NCBI GenBank assembly: GCA_031272765.1
Contig: JAISTD010000117.1
Location: forward strand, 1-37,323
Direction of reading: 5' to 3'
Length of the DNA: 37,323 nt
DNA from: Candidatus Methanovirga australis
Lineage (GTDB): Archaea > Methanobacteriota > Methanobacteria > Methanobacteriales > Methanobacteriaceae
The notes beneath the pieces were generated by a model. The model was not told the DNA's origin. It saw only the letters and a program-made list of their open reading frames with translations, and did not search any database. This document shows, piece by piece, positions 18,173-27,740 of this stretch; position 1 is the stretch's first letter, and each line of letters starts with the position of its first letter. Both the position numbers and the translations under genes were made by a program.

Positions 18173-18772
18173 ATGGGCGAAAGTAAAAATGAAGAACTTT
18201 CCAAACAGGGTAATTTAAAAAGAATTTATGTGGGTACACAGACATTTGAGTTTTTAAGAGAAAATGATTATCTATATGTTGATAAAACAAAAGAAATTCA
18301 TAAATTAATACACAGTGAAAAAATAGTTTTTCTTTCTCGTCCAAGAAGATTTGGCAAATCATTATTAGTCAGCACCTTTAAAAACCTTTTTTCTGGGAAC
18401 AAAAAATTGTTTGAAGGTCTTTACATTTATGATCATTGGAATTGGGATAAATCATATCCAGTAATACATTAGATATGAGTAAGGTTTCAAATAAAACTAA
18501 TGAATTATTGGAATTAACTCTTTTGGATTATATTAATGAATTTGCTAAGGATTTTGCCATAGAATTAGATGAAAATTTACCTGTAGATTATAATTTTCCT
18601 GTTTTAATTAAAAAAATGTATGATTCATGAGAAACAGTATTATAAGCTTTATATGAATAAGAAGTTTGTTGTTATTTTGCTTGCTTTAGCATTTAAGGAT
18701 GTTCGAATTAATGAAAAAGATGTTTTAACTGAAATAAAATGCAAAATAGAGAAGATCAATGCTGAAAAATAG
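18173..18772 (+). pseudogene. Decayed AAA-ATPase/DUF1703 gene
   Basis: The first frame encodes 99 residues of a DUF1703-type protein with YLYVDKTKEI and the P-loop SRPRRFGKSLLVST, but closes at 18470-18472 after SYPVIH because one base has been lost. The next frame continues the family sequence (LDMSKVSNKTNELLELTLL to PVLIKKMYDS). Then the text jumps to HEKQYYKLYMNKKFVVILLA and ends at a TAG at 18770-18772, which is the family's C-terminus. About 900 bases of the middle and the nuclease core have been deleted. This is the fourth AAA/nuclease locus in the window. Confidence 0.85.
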
Positions 18773-18895
18773 TTATTGTATAAATATGTAACATTGTTAT
18801 AATTATATGTATTTTAATAGCTATTATCTTTTGTTCTATAAAATAGTAATAATATTGTTTGTATCAATTTGACAAGATCTAATTTTTGGATTCTT

Positions 18896-18930
18896 ACTAA
18901 ATTAAGTTGTCTTGACAATAGTGATTATAT
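18896..18930 (+). repeat. Solo copy of the insertion-sequence-end-like sequence
   Basis: aaattaagttgtcttgaca at 18899-18917 and the following tgattat repeat the sequence at 97-132 next to the transposase-like tail. No transposase gene is beside this copy. It lies just upstream of the hydrolase gene and may be the footprint of a lost element. Confidence 0.5.
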
Positions 18931-18957
18931 GAAATGTGTTATGGAGAGGATTTGTTT

Positions 18958-19575
18958 ATGGAAAAGATAAATAATGTTATTTGTATTGAAGGTTTGGATA
19001 TGGATTCCAATTCATATCTAATTGATAATATTCTTGTAGATACAGGAACAGGACTTAATATGAATTATTTGGACTCAAAACTTAAGGAATTAAGTATGGG
19101 AAAAGAGGATATAGAAATGATTGTTAATACGCACTCTCATTATGATCATATTGGTGGAAATTATCTATTTGATAATGCAAAAATAGCTATTCATGAATTG
19201 GATGCTCCAGCTGTTGAAAATGAGGATAGTTCTTTAACTGCATCAGCTATTTTTCATCATGATTTAAAAAGGCATGATATTGACTTAAAAATTAAGGATG
19301 GAGATGTTATAGGAGATTTTAAGGTCATTCACACTCCAGGTCACACTTCTGGCGGGATTTCACTTTGGGATGGAGAAATTCTTATTTCGGGGGACACGGT
19401 TTTCGCTGAAGGTTTTGGAAGATTAGATATTGGTGGAAATTATGATGATATGAAGAAATCTTTGAATAATCTTAAAGAATTAGATGTTAAATATTTGCTT
19501 CCTGGTCATGGCCCTTGGGTAGATAATGGAAATGAATGTATAGAATCAAACTATAATTTGTTTCTTAATTATTAA
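18958..19575 (+). CDS. Metallo-beta-lactamase-fold hydrolase
   Basis: The 205-residue protein has the full metal-binding set of the family: NTHSHYDHIGG (H59, H61, D63, H64), HTPGHTSGG, SGDTVF with the bridging Asp, and LPGHGP at the end. Size and order match glyoxalase II-like small hydrolases; the substrate cannot be assigned. I chose the ATG at 18958 because GGAGAGG lies eight bases upstream; an in-frame ATG at 18934 has no such site. It is preceded by the decayed AAA/nuclease gene and an insertion-sequence-end-like repeat, so its upstream region was probably remodelled. Confidence 0.85.
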   Translation: MEKINNVICIEGLDMDSNSYLIDNILVDTGTGLNMNYLDSKLKELSMGKEDIEMIVNTHSHYDHIGGNYLFDNAKIAIHELDAPAVENEDSSLTASAIFHHDLKRHDIDLKIKDGDVIGDFKVIHTPGHTSGGISLWDGEILISGDTVFAEGFGRLDIGGNYDDMKKSLNNLKELDVKYLLPGHGPWVDNGNECIESNYNLFLNY

Positions 19576-19803
19576 CAAGTAATGATTTTTTTAACTTAAT
19601 TAAAGTTTTTAATTTTCATTGAAACTTTTTAAATCATATCATTATTTTTTATAAATAATCTCCAAAAATTTTATTTAAAATTGTTGAATAAAGAAATAAA
19701 TTCTATATTCCTATAATTATTTATATTAGGAAATTTAAATAAACTTTTATTTTGTACAATAACAACCTTTAAAACAAAAAATAAATACATAGCAAGTTGA
19801 TAA

Positions 19804-20712
19804 ATGATGCTAAATAAATATAGTAAAGTTGAAGATACATTCTTTGAAGCATTTAATGGGATTTATACAAGGTTACTTATAACAGCTGATGATGAAGATA
19901 TTTTAAAACAGGCGGCCTATGATTCTACAGCCACACCTGGAGCTGTTATTGGAAGAATTGAAGGTGGAGTTGAGGGATTTGTTAGTGAAGATAAGACTCC
20001 AGATAATAGGGTTGGTGCTGTTGCTCAATACTGGTTTAATTCTAAGGATTTAGAGAGATTTGAAATTGAATTGTCTTATAGAATTCGTCAAGATATTCTT
20101 GTTAAACCATTTACATCTGTTTTTAATTTTACTTCTAATCATAATGGGTTTATTGGTATGATGAAATATGTTGGCAATTGTGGTGATGGTTTTCAGTGGG
20201 AAGAGAAAATTGGTGATAGAAATATGATTAATGTTCCTATAGCTGTTCCAGATTTTAAAATAGAATCAGAAATAGCTTATTCTAAGGGGATTATGGGAGC
20301 TAATTTTTGGTATATGTGCAATGATAAAAATGCTGTTGTTGAAGCTGGAAAGATAGCTATTGAAGCTATTAGTAATATTGAAGGTGTTATAACTCCTTTT
20401 GGAATATGTTCAGCTGCTTCTAAGGTCGAAACTAATTATCCTTGGATTGGTCCTACAACTAACCATCCTTATTGTCCTTCACTCAAAGAAAGACTTCGCA
20501 ATGAATCTAAAGTTCCTGATGATGTTAAATATATTCCTGAGATTGTTATAAATGGGATTAATAAGAAGGTTATTTTTGAAGCTGTTAAAATAGCTATTGA
20601 TTCTATTGTTGATAGAGAAGATATTGTAAAGATTTCAGCGGGGAATTTTAATGGTGAATTAGGTAACTATAAATTTAAATTGTTGGATATTTTAAATACA
20701 TATAAAATATAG
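19804..20712 (+). CDS. ftr: Formylmethanofuran-tetrahydromethanopterin formyltransferase
   Basis: Ftr moves the formyl group from formylmethanofuran to tetrahydromethanopterin, the second step of methanogenesis from CO2; it is a soluble cytoplasmic enzyme. The 302 residues show the family pattern: VEDTFFEAFNGIYTRLLITA at the start, the acidic GGVEGFVSEDKTPDNRVGA, KYVGNCGDGFQWEEKIG, and GICSAASKVETNYPWIGPTTNHPYCPSL near residues 205-232. Methanobacteriales usually have more than one Ftr; several positions differ from what I recall of the main enzyme, so this may be the second paralogue. The two ATGs at 19804 and 19807 are not distinguishable. No other methanogenesis gene is adjacent. Confidence 0.88.
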   Translation: MMLNKYSKVEDTFFEAFNGIYTRLLITADDEDILKQAAYDSTATPGAVIGRIEGGVEGFVSEDKTPDNRVGAVAQYWFNSKDLERFEIELSYRIRQDILVKPFTSVFNFTSNHNGFIGMMKYVGNCGDGFQWEEKIGDRNMINVPIAVPDFKIESEIAYSKGIMGANFWYMCNDKNAVVEAGKIAIEAISNIEGVITPFGICSAASKVETNYPWIGPTTNHPYCPSLKERLRNESKVPDDVKYIPEIVINGINKKVIFEAVKIAIDSIVDREDIVKISAGNFNGELGNYKFKLLDILNTYKI

Positions 20713-20891
20713 TCTACTAATGAGAAATGTAATTATTAAAATATTTTCATATAGGGACATGAATTTCAACTGTAAAAAATTATTTTTATTTTTTTTATAA
20801 TCATTTATTGTTATATATGAATATCAATTAATTTAATATTATTAATTTAATCATATGATCTATAATAATACTAAGAGTATTTATATGGGAT

Positions 20892-22388
20892 TTGGGAATA
20901 TTGAAGAAAATTAATGTTTTTGATACAACACTTAGAGATGGAGAACAAACACCTGGAATATCTTTAACTTTAAATGAAAAGTTAAGAATAGCTAATAAGT
21001 TAGATGAAATTGGTGTGAATGTTATTGAAGCAGGTTCGCCAATCACATCAAATGGAGAAAAAGAAGCAATTAAAGCAATTGTTAAAGAAGGATATAATGC
21101 TGAAATTGCTTCATTTGCACGTATTGTTAAGGAAGATGTTGATGCAGCTATTGACTGCAATGTTGATAGTGTTCATCTTGTAGTTCCAACATCAGATTTA
21201 CATATTAAAGAAAAACTTAGAAAAACAAGAGATGAGGTTTTTAATCAAGCAATGAATATGGTGGAGTATAGTGTTGATCATGGATTAAAAGTTGAACTTT
21301 CAGCTGAAGATGGAAGTCGTAGTGATATAAGTTTTTTAAGGAAGATCTTCAATGAGAGCATAGTTATTGGTGCAAACAGAATTTGTGTTTGTGATACAGT
21401 TGGAATATTAACTCCAGAGAAAACCTATGATTTTTATTCTAAATTATCTGACCTAATAGTTCCTTTAAGTGTTCATTGCCATAACGATTTCGGTTTGGCT
21501 GTTGCCAATACTATATCTGCTATAAGATCAGGTGCAACTCAATTTCACTGTACAGTTAATGGGATTGGCGAGAGAGCAGGGAATGCATCTTTAGAAGAAA
21601 CTGTAGTTTCATTAAATGCTCTTTACAATGATTACACAACAGATATTCAAATAAACCAACTATATGATACTTCACGATTAGTCGCACGATTAACTGGTGT
21701 TTATCTACAACCTAATAAGGCAATTGTCGGTGAAAATGCTTTTGCTCACGAATCTGGAATTCATGCCGATGGAGTGATAAAAAATTCAGCGACTTACGAA
21801 CCAATAATGCCTGAAATATTAGGTAGAAAGAGAAAATTTATTGTAGGCAAACATATTGGTGTTAAAGGATTAAAACAAAGGTTAGATGATTTAAATATTA
21901 AATATAATATGAACCAAGTTAATGAAATCTTTAACAAAATTAAGTATCTTGGAGACTTGGGTAAGTTAGTAAGTGATGTTGATCTTCAGGCAATAGCTGA
22001 TGAGGTTCTTGAATTTGAGCAAGAGAAAAAAATATCTCTTAAAGAACTTTCAATCGTTTCAGGTAACAAAGTCATTCCAACAGCATCAGTTAAACTTAAA
22101 ATTAATGAAGAAGATATTTTAATAGCTGATGTTGGTGTTGGACCAGTGGATGCAGCTATTGGAGCTGTTAAAAAAGGAATATCTGATTTTGCAGATGTTG
22201 AACTTGTTGAATACCATGTTGATGCTATAACTGGAGGAACAGATGCTCTTATTGATGTTGTTCTTAAACTAAAGTTGGATGAAGAAATCATTTCTGCACG
22301 AAGCACACAGACAGATATTATTAATGCAAGTGTAGAAGCATATTTGAGTGGTGCTAATAGACTTTTAGAAAATAGAGAAAATAGATAA
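20892..22388 (+). CDS. cimA: (R)-citramalate synthase or 2-isopropylmalate synthase
   Basis: This 498-residue enzyme has the HMGL-like TIM barrel and the C-terminal LeuA-type regulatory domain. Motifs are [13 protein letters not shown] (metal-binding Asp), VHCHNDFG (metal-binding His pair), [14 protein letters not shown] and the flexible-linker region [28 protein letters not shown] and [18 protein letters not shown] resemble the Methanocaldococcus citramalate synthase, which makes citramalate from pyruvate and acetyl-CoA for isoleucine, more than LeuA; this is from memory. Length rules out the shorter AksA. Translation must start at a non-ATG codon, TTG at 20892 or 20901, since the only nearby ATG (20885) is out of frame. 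Confidence 0.82.
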   Translation: MGILKKINVFDTTLRDGEQTPGISLTLNEKLRIANKLDEIGVNVIEAGSPITSNGEKEAIKAIVKEGYNAEIASFARIVKEDVDAAIDCNVDSVHLVVPTSDLHIKEKLRKTRDEVFNQAMNMVEYSVDHGLKVELSAEDGSRSDISFLRKIFNESIVIGANRICVCDTVGILTPEKTYDFYSKLSDLIVPLSVHCHNDFGLAVANTISAIRSGATQFHCTVNGIGERAGNASLEETVVSLNALYNDYTTDIQINQLYDTSRLVARLTGVYLQPNKAIVGENAFAHESGIHADGVIKNSATYEPIMPEILGRKRKFIVGKHIGVKGLKQRLDDLNIKYNMNQVNEIFNKIKYLGDLGKLVSDVDLQAIADEVLEFEQEKKISLKELSIVSGNKVIPTASVKLKINEEDILIADVGVGPVDAAIGAVKKGISDFADVELVEYHVDAITGGTDALIDVVLKLKLDEEIISARSTQTDIINASVEAYLSGANRLLENRENR

Positions 22389-22536
22389 TTTAATTTTAGT
22401 ATAGCTTTTAAATATATTAAATGTGTTTAGAAGGTACACAGATTTTTAATCATAGGCATTAATATTCCATTTAAATCCTTATTTTTTAAATTTCTCACAT
22501 TCTTTTTGTTCAATTATTATTTATTATATTAGGGTC

Positions 22537-22632
22537 TGTCTAACAATTATTTTCAGATGAAAAACAAGACCGTATACTTCTTTAAATTGAAAATGAAGCA
22601 AGTAATTTCTAAAAAACTTGAGTTGTTAGACA
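22537..22632. mobile_element. Small inverted-repeat element or insertion-sequence remnant
   Basis: tgtctaacaa at 22537-22546 is perfectly matched, inverted, by ttgttagaca at 22623-22632, with partial similarity outside (aggg/gagga). The interior of 76 bases encodes a short frame that could be the C-terminus of a transposase, but this is too short to prove. Confidence 0.45.
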
Positions 22633-23009
22633 TCCTCAATATGTGGATACACAATAATCACTCCTTACATAAAAACCATAATGATAGAGAATTAATAATT
22701 ATAAATACATAAAAAAAATATTCTATCAAATATTAACATATTATCAAGAACAAACTCATATTTAAAGATATATATATAATAAACAGTGGATATACATAGC
22801 CAAGATGCAGCTATTACTTTTTTATCCATAATATCCCCCATAAAGTGAATTATATTACAATATAAAACTCAATGCTGTCAATAAGTCACCTTCTAATTAA
22901 AAATTCATTTATATAAAAAAACACAAGAAATTTATTGAAAGTAAAAATCATTAACATATTTTTCATAATATAAATGTATTGAATGATAATTACTTTACTT
23001 GAGTTCTTC

Positions 23010-23125
23010 AGAGAGTTTCTATTAAGCTATCAAAAATCACAATATTTTGATAAAGATCTTATAAATATTGAAACTCCCATAACTAACCTAATTTAGTAGT
23101 AGTATATAAAGGTGTCGATTATTGA
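23010..23125 (+). repeat. Dispersed ~120-bp intergenic repeat, copy 2
   Basis: Matches 12211-12330 in block order: cagagagtttctattaa, atcaaaaat, gaaactccca, gtatataaa, cgattatt. The similarity stops after the TATA-like block and its short downstream sequence. Confidence 0.75.
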
Positions 23126-23208
23126 AGGAGGTTGTAAAGTTTTGTGGAGTTTTTCTTTATATTGCTTCATTTTCCATGAATAGAGTTAAATATTCTAATA
23201 ACCCTTCA

Positions 23209-23260
23209 ATTACTGAAAATTTCCGATTTCATGATTATAACTCTTTGATTTTCGGTAATT
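23209..23260 (-). repeat. Single degenerate unit of the intergenic repeat family
   Basis: attactgaaaat, then tccgatttcatgattata, then actctttgattttcggtaatt, parallels the non-tandem part of the element at 9027-9116. It has no tandem array. Confidence 0.65.
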
Positions 23261-23641
23261 GTAGTGTATTCACTTTTAGTTCCTGATTTTTTAGTTTTAC
23301 TATAGTGTTATTCTGCCTGATTCGATGTTCTAAGTATAAATTGTCATCAGCGAACTGAATGAATCTTTTAAAGTTAGAAATTATCTTTTTCGTCAGAATT
23401 TTTATTATTGCAGATGGTAATCTATCATATCATGCCTAATAATGGATTATATCTATTTAAACATTCTTTTTCATCATATAAGTTCTGAATATATTATTTT
23501 TATGTGTTTTCCGTGAATACACTATTTCTTCAGCTATACCTTTTTAACTTTTATTTTGTATCTATTTTAAGGAAATATTATTTAACAGTATTATATTAGA
23601 TATATTGAGATTTAAGAAATTGTCCACATATTTTAGCCAAA

Positions 23642-23786
23642 GTCATCAACTTAACGATTTTTATTTTTAAGACTATAAAATTGATTTATATATTTTTTCA
23701 TGATTTCAAATAAATTGCAAATTTTTTTATATAAATTTGTTTAATTTTTTATTAAAATATTTAACAAGATTTCTTAAGTTGATGAC
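23642..23786. mobile_element. MITE-like element with perfect 13-bp terminal inverted repeats
   Basis: GTCATCAACTTAA at 23642-23654 is matched exactly by TTAAGTTGATGAC at 23774-23786. The enclosed 119 bases are AT-rich and non-coding. The size and ends suit a miniature element mobilised by a transposase elsewhere. No clear target-site duplication is visible. It lies next to the radical-SAM fragment. Confidence 0.6.
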
Positions 23787-23814
23787 ATTGACATTTATCC
23801 TTATTTAAAACACT

Positions 23815-24030
23815 TTAAATTGCAGCTCGCATAATAAAGTCTCGCTCACACAGTAGAGCCATATTATCTTTCACTTTATCAAATGCTCCTTCCTTTTCAC
23901 AGAACCAAACTATATATTCTTTAGTTCCATGCAAATCAACTTGAAATGTCACTTTATGATTAAATTGAGCTAAATAGTCCAATAATTCTTTATTAAAATA
24001 ATAGCCATTTGTTATTATACCAATTAAATC
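23815..24030 (-). pseudogene. Internal fragment of a radical SAM protein
   Basis: The minus-strand frame reads GIITNGYYFNKELLDYLAQF, then KVTFQVDLHGTKEYIVWF, then KEGAFDKVKDNMALLCER and FIMRAAI before a stop at 23815-23817. This is the middle of the TIM barrel of a radical SAM/SPASM protein (the ITNG strand and the Q-V-D-L-H/D-G strand). The cluster-binding CxxxCxxC and the C-terminal half are missing. The open frame extends farther upstream only by chance and overlaps the type III restriction relic on the other strand. Confidence 0.7.
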
Positions 24031-24109
24031 AATAAAAGAGCTAAAAAATCTGCAATGGGTAAAAATATGAGAAAAGTATCTGATCGTTAGTTTGAGATGA
24101 GAGATTAAA

Positions 24110-25085
24110 ATGTTAGAATCAAAGCTAAATGGAAAAACCAAAGACAATTTATATGAGAATATAAGTAAACTAAAAGAATTATTCCCAAAAAATAGTAACA
24201 GAATACAAAATAGACTTTAATAAATTTAAACAACTATTTTCTGGTGAAATAGATGAATCCGATGAAAGATATAATTTTACTTGGTATGGAAAAAGTATGG
24301 CGATAGTTGAAGCTCAAAAACCTTCTGCTGTTAGTAGTGATTTACAATATTCTACAACACATAGAGAAATTCACACCCACATAGTGTATAAGTTAGATAC
24401 AATTGATGCTTATAAAATGGATCTGATTAAGCAAATTAAAGTTGGCTCTTTTGAATCACTTGACTATTACAATAAAGCATATTTAAAATTTGTCTCTGTT
24501 GATAATAAAAAGTCACCTATAACAGCTAAAATTGAACTTGATCAATATAAAATGGAAGCACTAAAAGAAAAATTTTAACGGTTAATCAAGGAGATGATTT
24601 ATCAAGTACAAGATTAGGAAACCGCGAAGTTTATAATGGTTATGTGATTAATGAAATTTATTGTGGAGAAGGTAATGAATTTGTTCTTTTACTAATAGGG
24701 AAGATATTTTAAGGTTAGGAAAAAATTGGAGATATGGATGATTCTATTATTAAAAAGCATCAAATAACTAAAACCATTTAGATAAGGAGGCTCAATTAAA
24801 TCAAAAAGGAATTAAAGTTTTAAGTTTATTTTTTATTGATAAAGTTGAAAACTATAGAACTTACGATGATGGAACTCCTCGAAAAGGACATTATGCTAAA
24901 ATTTTTGAAGAAGAATATAATAAATTAATTAAACTTCCTAAATATAACACTTTAACTAAAGATGTTGATTTAGAAATTCCTGCCCAAAAAATTCATGACG
25001 AATATTTCTCAGTTGACAAAACTGGTAAAAAGAAAGGACAATTTACAGACACTAATGGCAATACTAAAGTCAATGATGATACTTA
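24110..25085 (+). pseudogene. Relic of a type III restriction-modification locus (mod start joined to res middle)
   Basis: From ATG 24110, frame pieces give LNGKTKDNLYENISKLKELF and, after a one-base slip in an A run at about 24188-24192, KIDFNKFKQLFSGEIDESDE and YNFTWYGKSMAIVEAQKPSA, which is the N-terminus of a type III DNA methyltransferase (Mod). Without a break it runs into Res sequence: THREIHTHIVYKLDTIDAY, SVDNKKSPITAKIELDQY, a frameshift near 24575, then NREVYNGYVINEIYCGEGNE, and after further slips NQKGIKVLSLFFIDKVENYR and LIKLPKYNTLTKDVDLEIP. The mod catalytic motifs and the Res helicase and nuclease motifs are deleted. A roughly 3-kb internal deletion followed by point decay explains it. 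Confidence 0.82.
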
Positions 25086-25237
25086 ATCTCATAATAATCA
25101 AGTAAAATATCTTTATTTATTAAAGATAAAAGAACAAAAGGATAGGTTAGAACTAACAAAAGAGTTTATTTAGATGAGAACTTTAAGAATTTTTAGGATA
25201 AAATAAATCACAAAACTACTTATTCTATTGATTATTT

Positions 25238-25876
25238 TCATGAATCTTTAAGTGATTGGACAGTTTTCCAGGATTTTCTCACAGTATCTGGAAGTCCATC
25301 ATATCCACATTTCTTTAAAAATTCAATAGTTTTAGAATCACTTGGATAACCTGAACCAAGATCTCCAATTTTTCTATATTCTTTTTTTAACTCATCTATA
25401 ATTTCATCTCTTCTTTCTTTTGCAATTATTGATGCTGCTGCAACAGGCAAATGATTATCATCAGCTTTATGCTCTGCTATAACTTCTATTTGTGAGGTAT
25501 TTTCAAGAAAAGAAGCACATTTATTTTTAGCCCTTTCAGGTTTAACATCAAAACTATCAAGAATTATTCTATCATAATGATATTCATTTAATTGATTAAT
25601 TATTTTTTGAATAGCTATTTCCTCAATATTATTCAAAGTCATAGTTTCTCTTAAAATATCTATATCTTTTGCTTTTATTTCAACAATAGTATAATCAAAG
25701 ATTTTTTTTAATTTTCTGGCTAAAACTTTTCTTCTTTGGGGAGTTAATCTTTTAGAATCTTTAACACCCATTCTACTAAGCATTATTTCTTTTTCTTGAG
25801 GAACGATTATTCCAGCAACAATTAAAGAACCTATAACTGAACCACGCCCTGCTTCATCAATTCCTAAAGTTTTCAT
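25238..25876 (-). CDS. rnhB: Ribonuclease HII
   Basis: RNase HII removes ribonucleotides from DNA and RNA primers. The 212 residues have the family motif GIDEAGRGSVIGSLIVAG with catalytic D7 and E8, IILDSFDV with the third acid, and HKADDNHLPVAAASIIAKERRDE with the fourth. Length fits archaeal RNase HII. The ATG 25876 is the natural start, as GIDEAGRG must lie near the N-terminus. It begins a minus-strand block of housekeeping genes. Confidence 0.95.
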   Translation of the reverse strand: MKTLGIDEAGRGSVIGSLIVAGIIVPQEKEIMLSRMGVKDSKRLTPQRRKVLARKLKKIFDYTIVEIKAKDIDILRETMTLNNIEEIAIQKIINQLNEYHYDRIILDSFDVKPERAKNKCASFLENTSQIEVIAEHKADDNHLPVAAASIIAKERRDEIIDELKKEYRKIGDLGSGYPSDSKTIEFLKKCGYDGLPDTVRKSWKTVQSLKDS

Positions 25877-26278
25877 AATAACAAATCTCTAATTTATATT
25901 TATCATAATAGTATTTACGTTAAATTAAAGTTATATATTATCTTATTTAACTTTGTTAACATTATATATTTCATTACATTTTTAAAAATATCCAATATAT
26001 CTTTTTAAATTAAAATTTGGACAATTTTAAGAATAATTTTTAAATAAAATTTTATTATTTTTTGTATTGAATAAAAGGAATAAGAGCAAGAAATAAATCA
26101 TAAAATTAATATATTTAAAGATGCATATCTAAAAAGAAGAAGTAAGAGAAAAATTGAGAGATTGTTATAAGATTTAAGAAACTTAGATTTTGCATATATG
26201 TTATTCCATTAATATATGATCATAATATATATTATAATTTTAATATATTATGATCTTAATGAATTATGACCCTAAGAT
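25877..26278. terminator. Intergenic gap with a strong hairpin after the MreB-like gene
   Basis: gatcataatatat at 26218-26230 pairs perfectly with atatattatgatc at 26243-26255 over a 12-base loop, starting 23 bases beyond the MreB-like stop. It is a good candidate for a terminator or mRNA 3' end. The rest (the rnhB promoter side) is AT-rich with no gene. Confidence 0.55.
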
Positions 26279-27388
26279 CTATTTGAAACCCGCTAATCTA
26301 ACTTCAGGTTCTAATGCTCTTGGTTCAGCTGCCACAATAGCTGCTCCTTTTGCAACAACAGTTATTGGATCATTGGAAATTTTAACTGGAATTTTAAATT
26401 CATCACAAATCCTTTCCCTAAGACCTCTTAATTGTGAGCCTCCACCAACAGCTAATGAATTATGATACACACCAGCTATTAATTCTGGAGATAATCTCTC
26501 TAAAACTTGATTCAATGCAACAACAATCTCAGAAATTATTGGTTCTACAGCTTCAGACACTAACTCAGAATCGATTACAATCTTTTCAGGTCTGTTCGTT
26601 TTAACTGATTTTCCTATAGTTTCCATAGTTAAAATTTCTAAATCTTCACTATTTTTTACTAAACCAACATTCATTTTAGCTTGTTCTGCTTCATGAATTC
26701 CTATTTCAACATCAAACTTATCTTTTACAAGTTTCACTATATTGTTATCAATATCATCTCCACCCCATCTAACAGTTTGAATATCAGTTATTCCTCCTAA
26801 GGAGATAATAACTAAATCTGTTGAACCAGCACCAATATCTATTATTAAAATCCCATTTGGTTCAGCAATAGGTAAACCAGCACCAATAGCTGCTGCTAAT
26901 CCTTCACTAATAACTAAAACAAAATCTGCTCCAGCTTTTCTTCCAATTTCTTCTGCAGCATTTTTTTCAACTTCAGATGAGTCTCCTGGAACACCGATGA
27001 CAATTCTACCGACTTTTTCTCCTTCTTTCCTCCCGATTTCCATTGCTCTTATTAATAATGCTTGTGCTTGAACTACACTCTCAATAACTCCTTTTTTAAG
27101 GGGTCTAAGAGCTACAATATCTTCTGGTGTTCTACCTAACATTAATTTAGCTTCTTCACCAACAGCTAATACTGATGATGGATCATTTTTTTTAACAGAA
27201 ACAACAGAGGGAATTTGATATAGATCAAACTTGTCTCCTGATGGCTTAGCAACCACTGTATTTAATGTCCCTAAATCAATGCCTAAACTATTTACACCAT
27301 TTCCCTGTACTTTATTCGTATCAATTTTATTTTCATCTTTATTAGAACTAAATAAACCCATCATATCTTCCTCTAAATTTTTATTCAT
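26279..27388 (-). CDS. MreB-like actin-family ATPase (Hsp70/MreB superfamily)
   Basis: This 369-residue protein has the actin/Hsp70 nucleotide-binding signature in order: phosphate 1 GIDLGTLNTVVA, connect/phosphate 2 IIDIGAGSTDLVIIS near residue 195, and the adenosine motif SLAVGGGSQLRG near 320. WGGDDIDNNI matches MreB and Hsp70 alike; no substrate-binding domain of Hsp70 follows, so MreB-like is preferred. MreB homologues are known in pseudomurein-walled methanogens and would direct cell shape at the membrane. The first ATG (27388) gives an extra N-terminus; AGAGGAAG just before the double ATG at 27364/27361 suggests the real start is there. A hairpin follows the stop. Confidence 0.8.
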   Translation of the reverse strand: MNKNLEEDMMGLFSSNKDENKIDTNKVQGNGVNSLGIDLGTLNTVVAKPSGDKFDLYQIPSVVSVKKNDPSSVLAVGEEAKLMLGRTPEDIVALRPLKKGVIESVVQAQALLIRAMEIGRKEGEKVGRIVIGVPGDSSEVEKNAAEEIGRKAGADFVLVISEGLAAAIGAGLPIAEPNGILIIDIGAGSTDLVIISLGGITDIQTVRWGGDDIDNNIVKLVKDKFDVEIGIHEAEQAKMNVGLVKNSEDLEILTMETIGKSVKTNRPEKIVIDSELVSEAVEPIISEIVVALNQVLERLSPELIAGVYHNSLAVGGGSQLRGLRERICDEFKIPVKISNDPITVVAKGAAIVAAEPRALEPEVRLAGFK

Positions 27389-27740
27389 TAATCAGCATAT
27401 AAACTATAATCTTAATAACTATTTAATCTTACAAAGTATTCTGATAAAGTATTCATTTATTATTAGATTATTTAATTATATACATTTAATTTATTTTACA
27501 ATGTATTTGCACAATATCAATTTTTTTATAATAGTTTAAATTTTTTACAGAATGATTTTTACTACAATTATTAAAAATATAATAATTGTTTCAAAAGATT
27601 AAAGTGTTATGAACTATTCAATATAAATTTTATTAAACAATTGTATTTAAATATTATACAAACTTAATATACTAAATATCATATAACTTCAATCAAACAT
27701 TCTATTTTATTGGTTGAATTTTTTATTTATTTAAATTAAT
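27389..27740. other. AT-rich gap, nothing recognised
   Basis: No coding frame, repeat or RNA gene is visible. Being upstream of the MreB-like gene, it must contain its promoter or the leader of an operon with the gene at 27741. Confidence 0.4.

Larger units (their letters stand above)
22389..23641. other. 1.25-kb gene-free region with three repeat elements
   Basis: No intact gene. It contains the inverted repeat at 22537-22632, a copy of the dispersed repeat at 23010-23125, and a degenerate intergenic repeat unit at 23209-23260. The rest is AT-rich and unassigned. Confidence 0.5.

Noticed and set aside
24031-24147. N-terminal extension of the radical-SAM fragment
   Set aside because: The frame continues by chance into the antisense strand of the restriction relic; no radical-SAM sequence is seen there.
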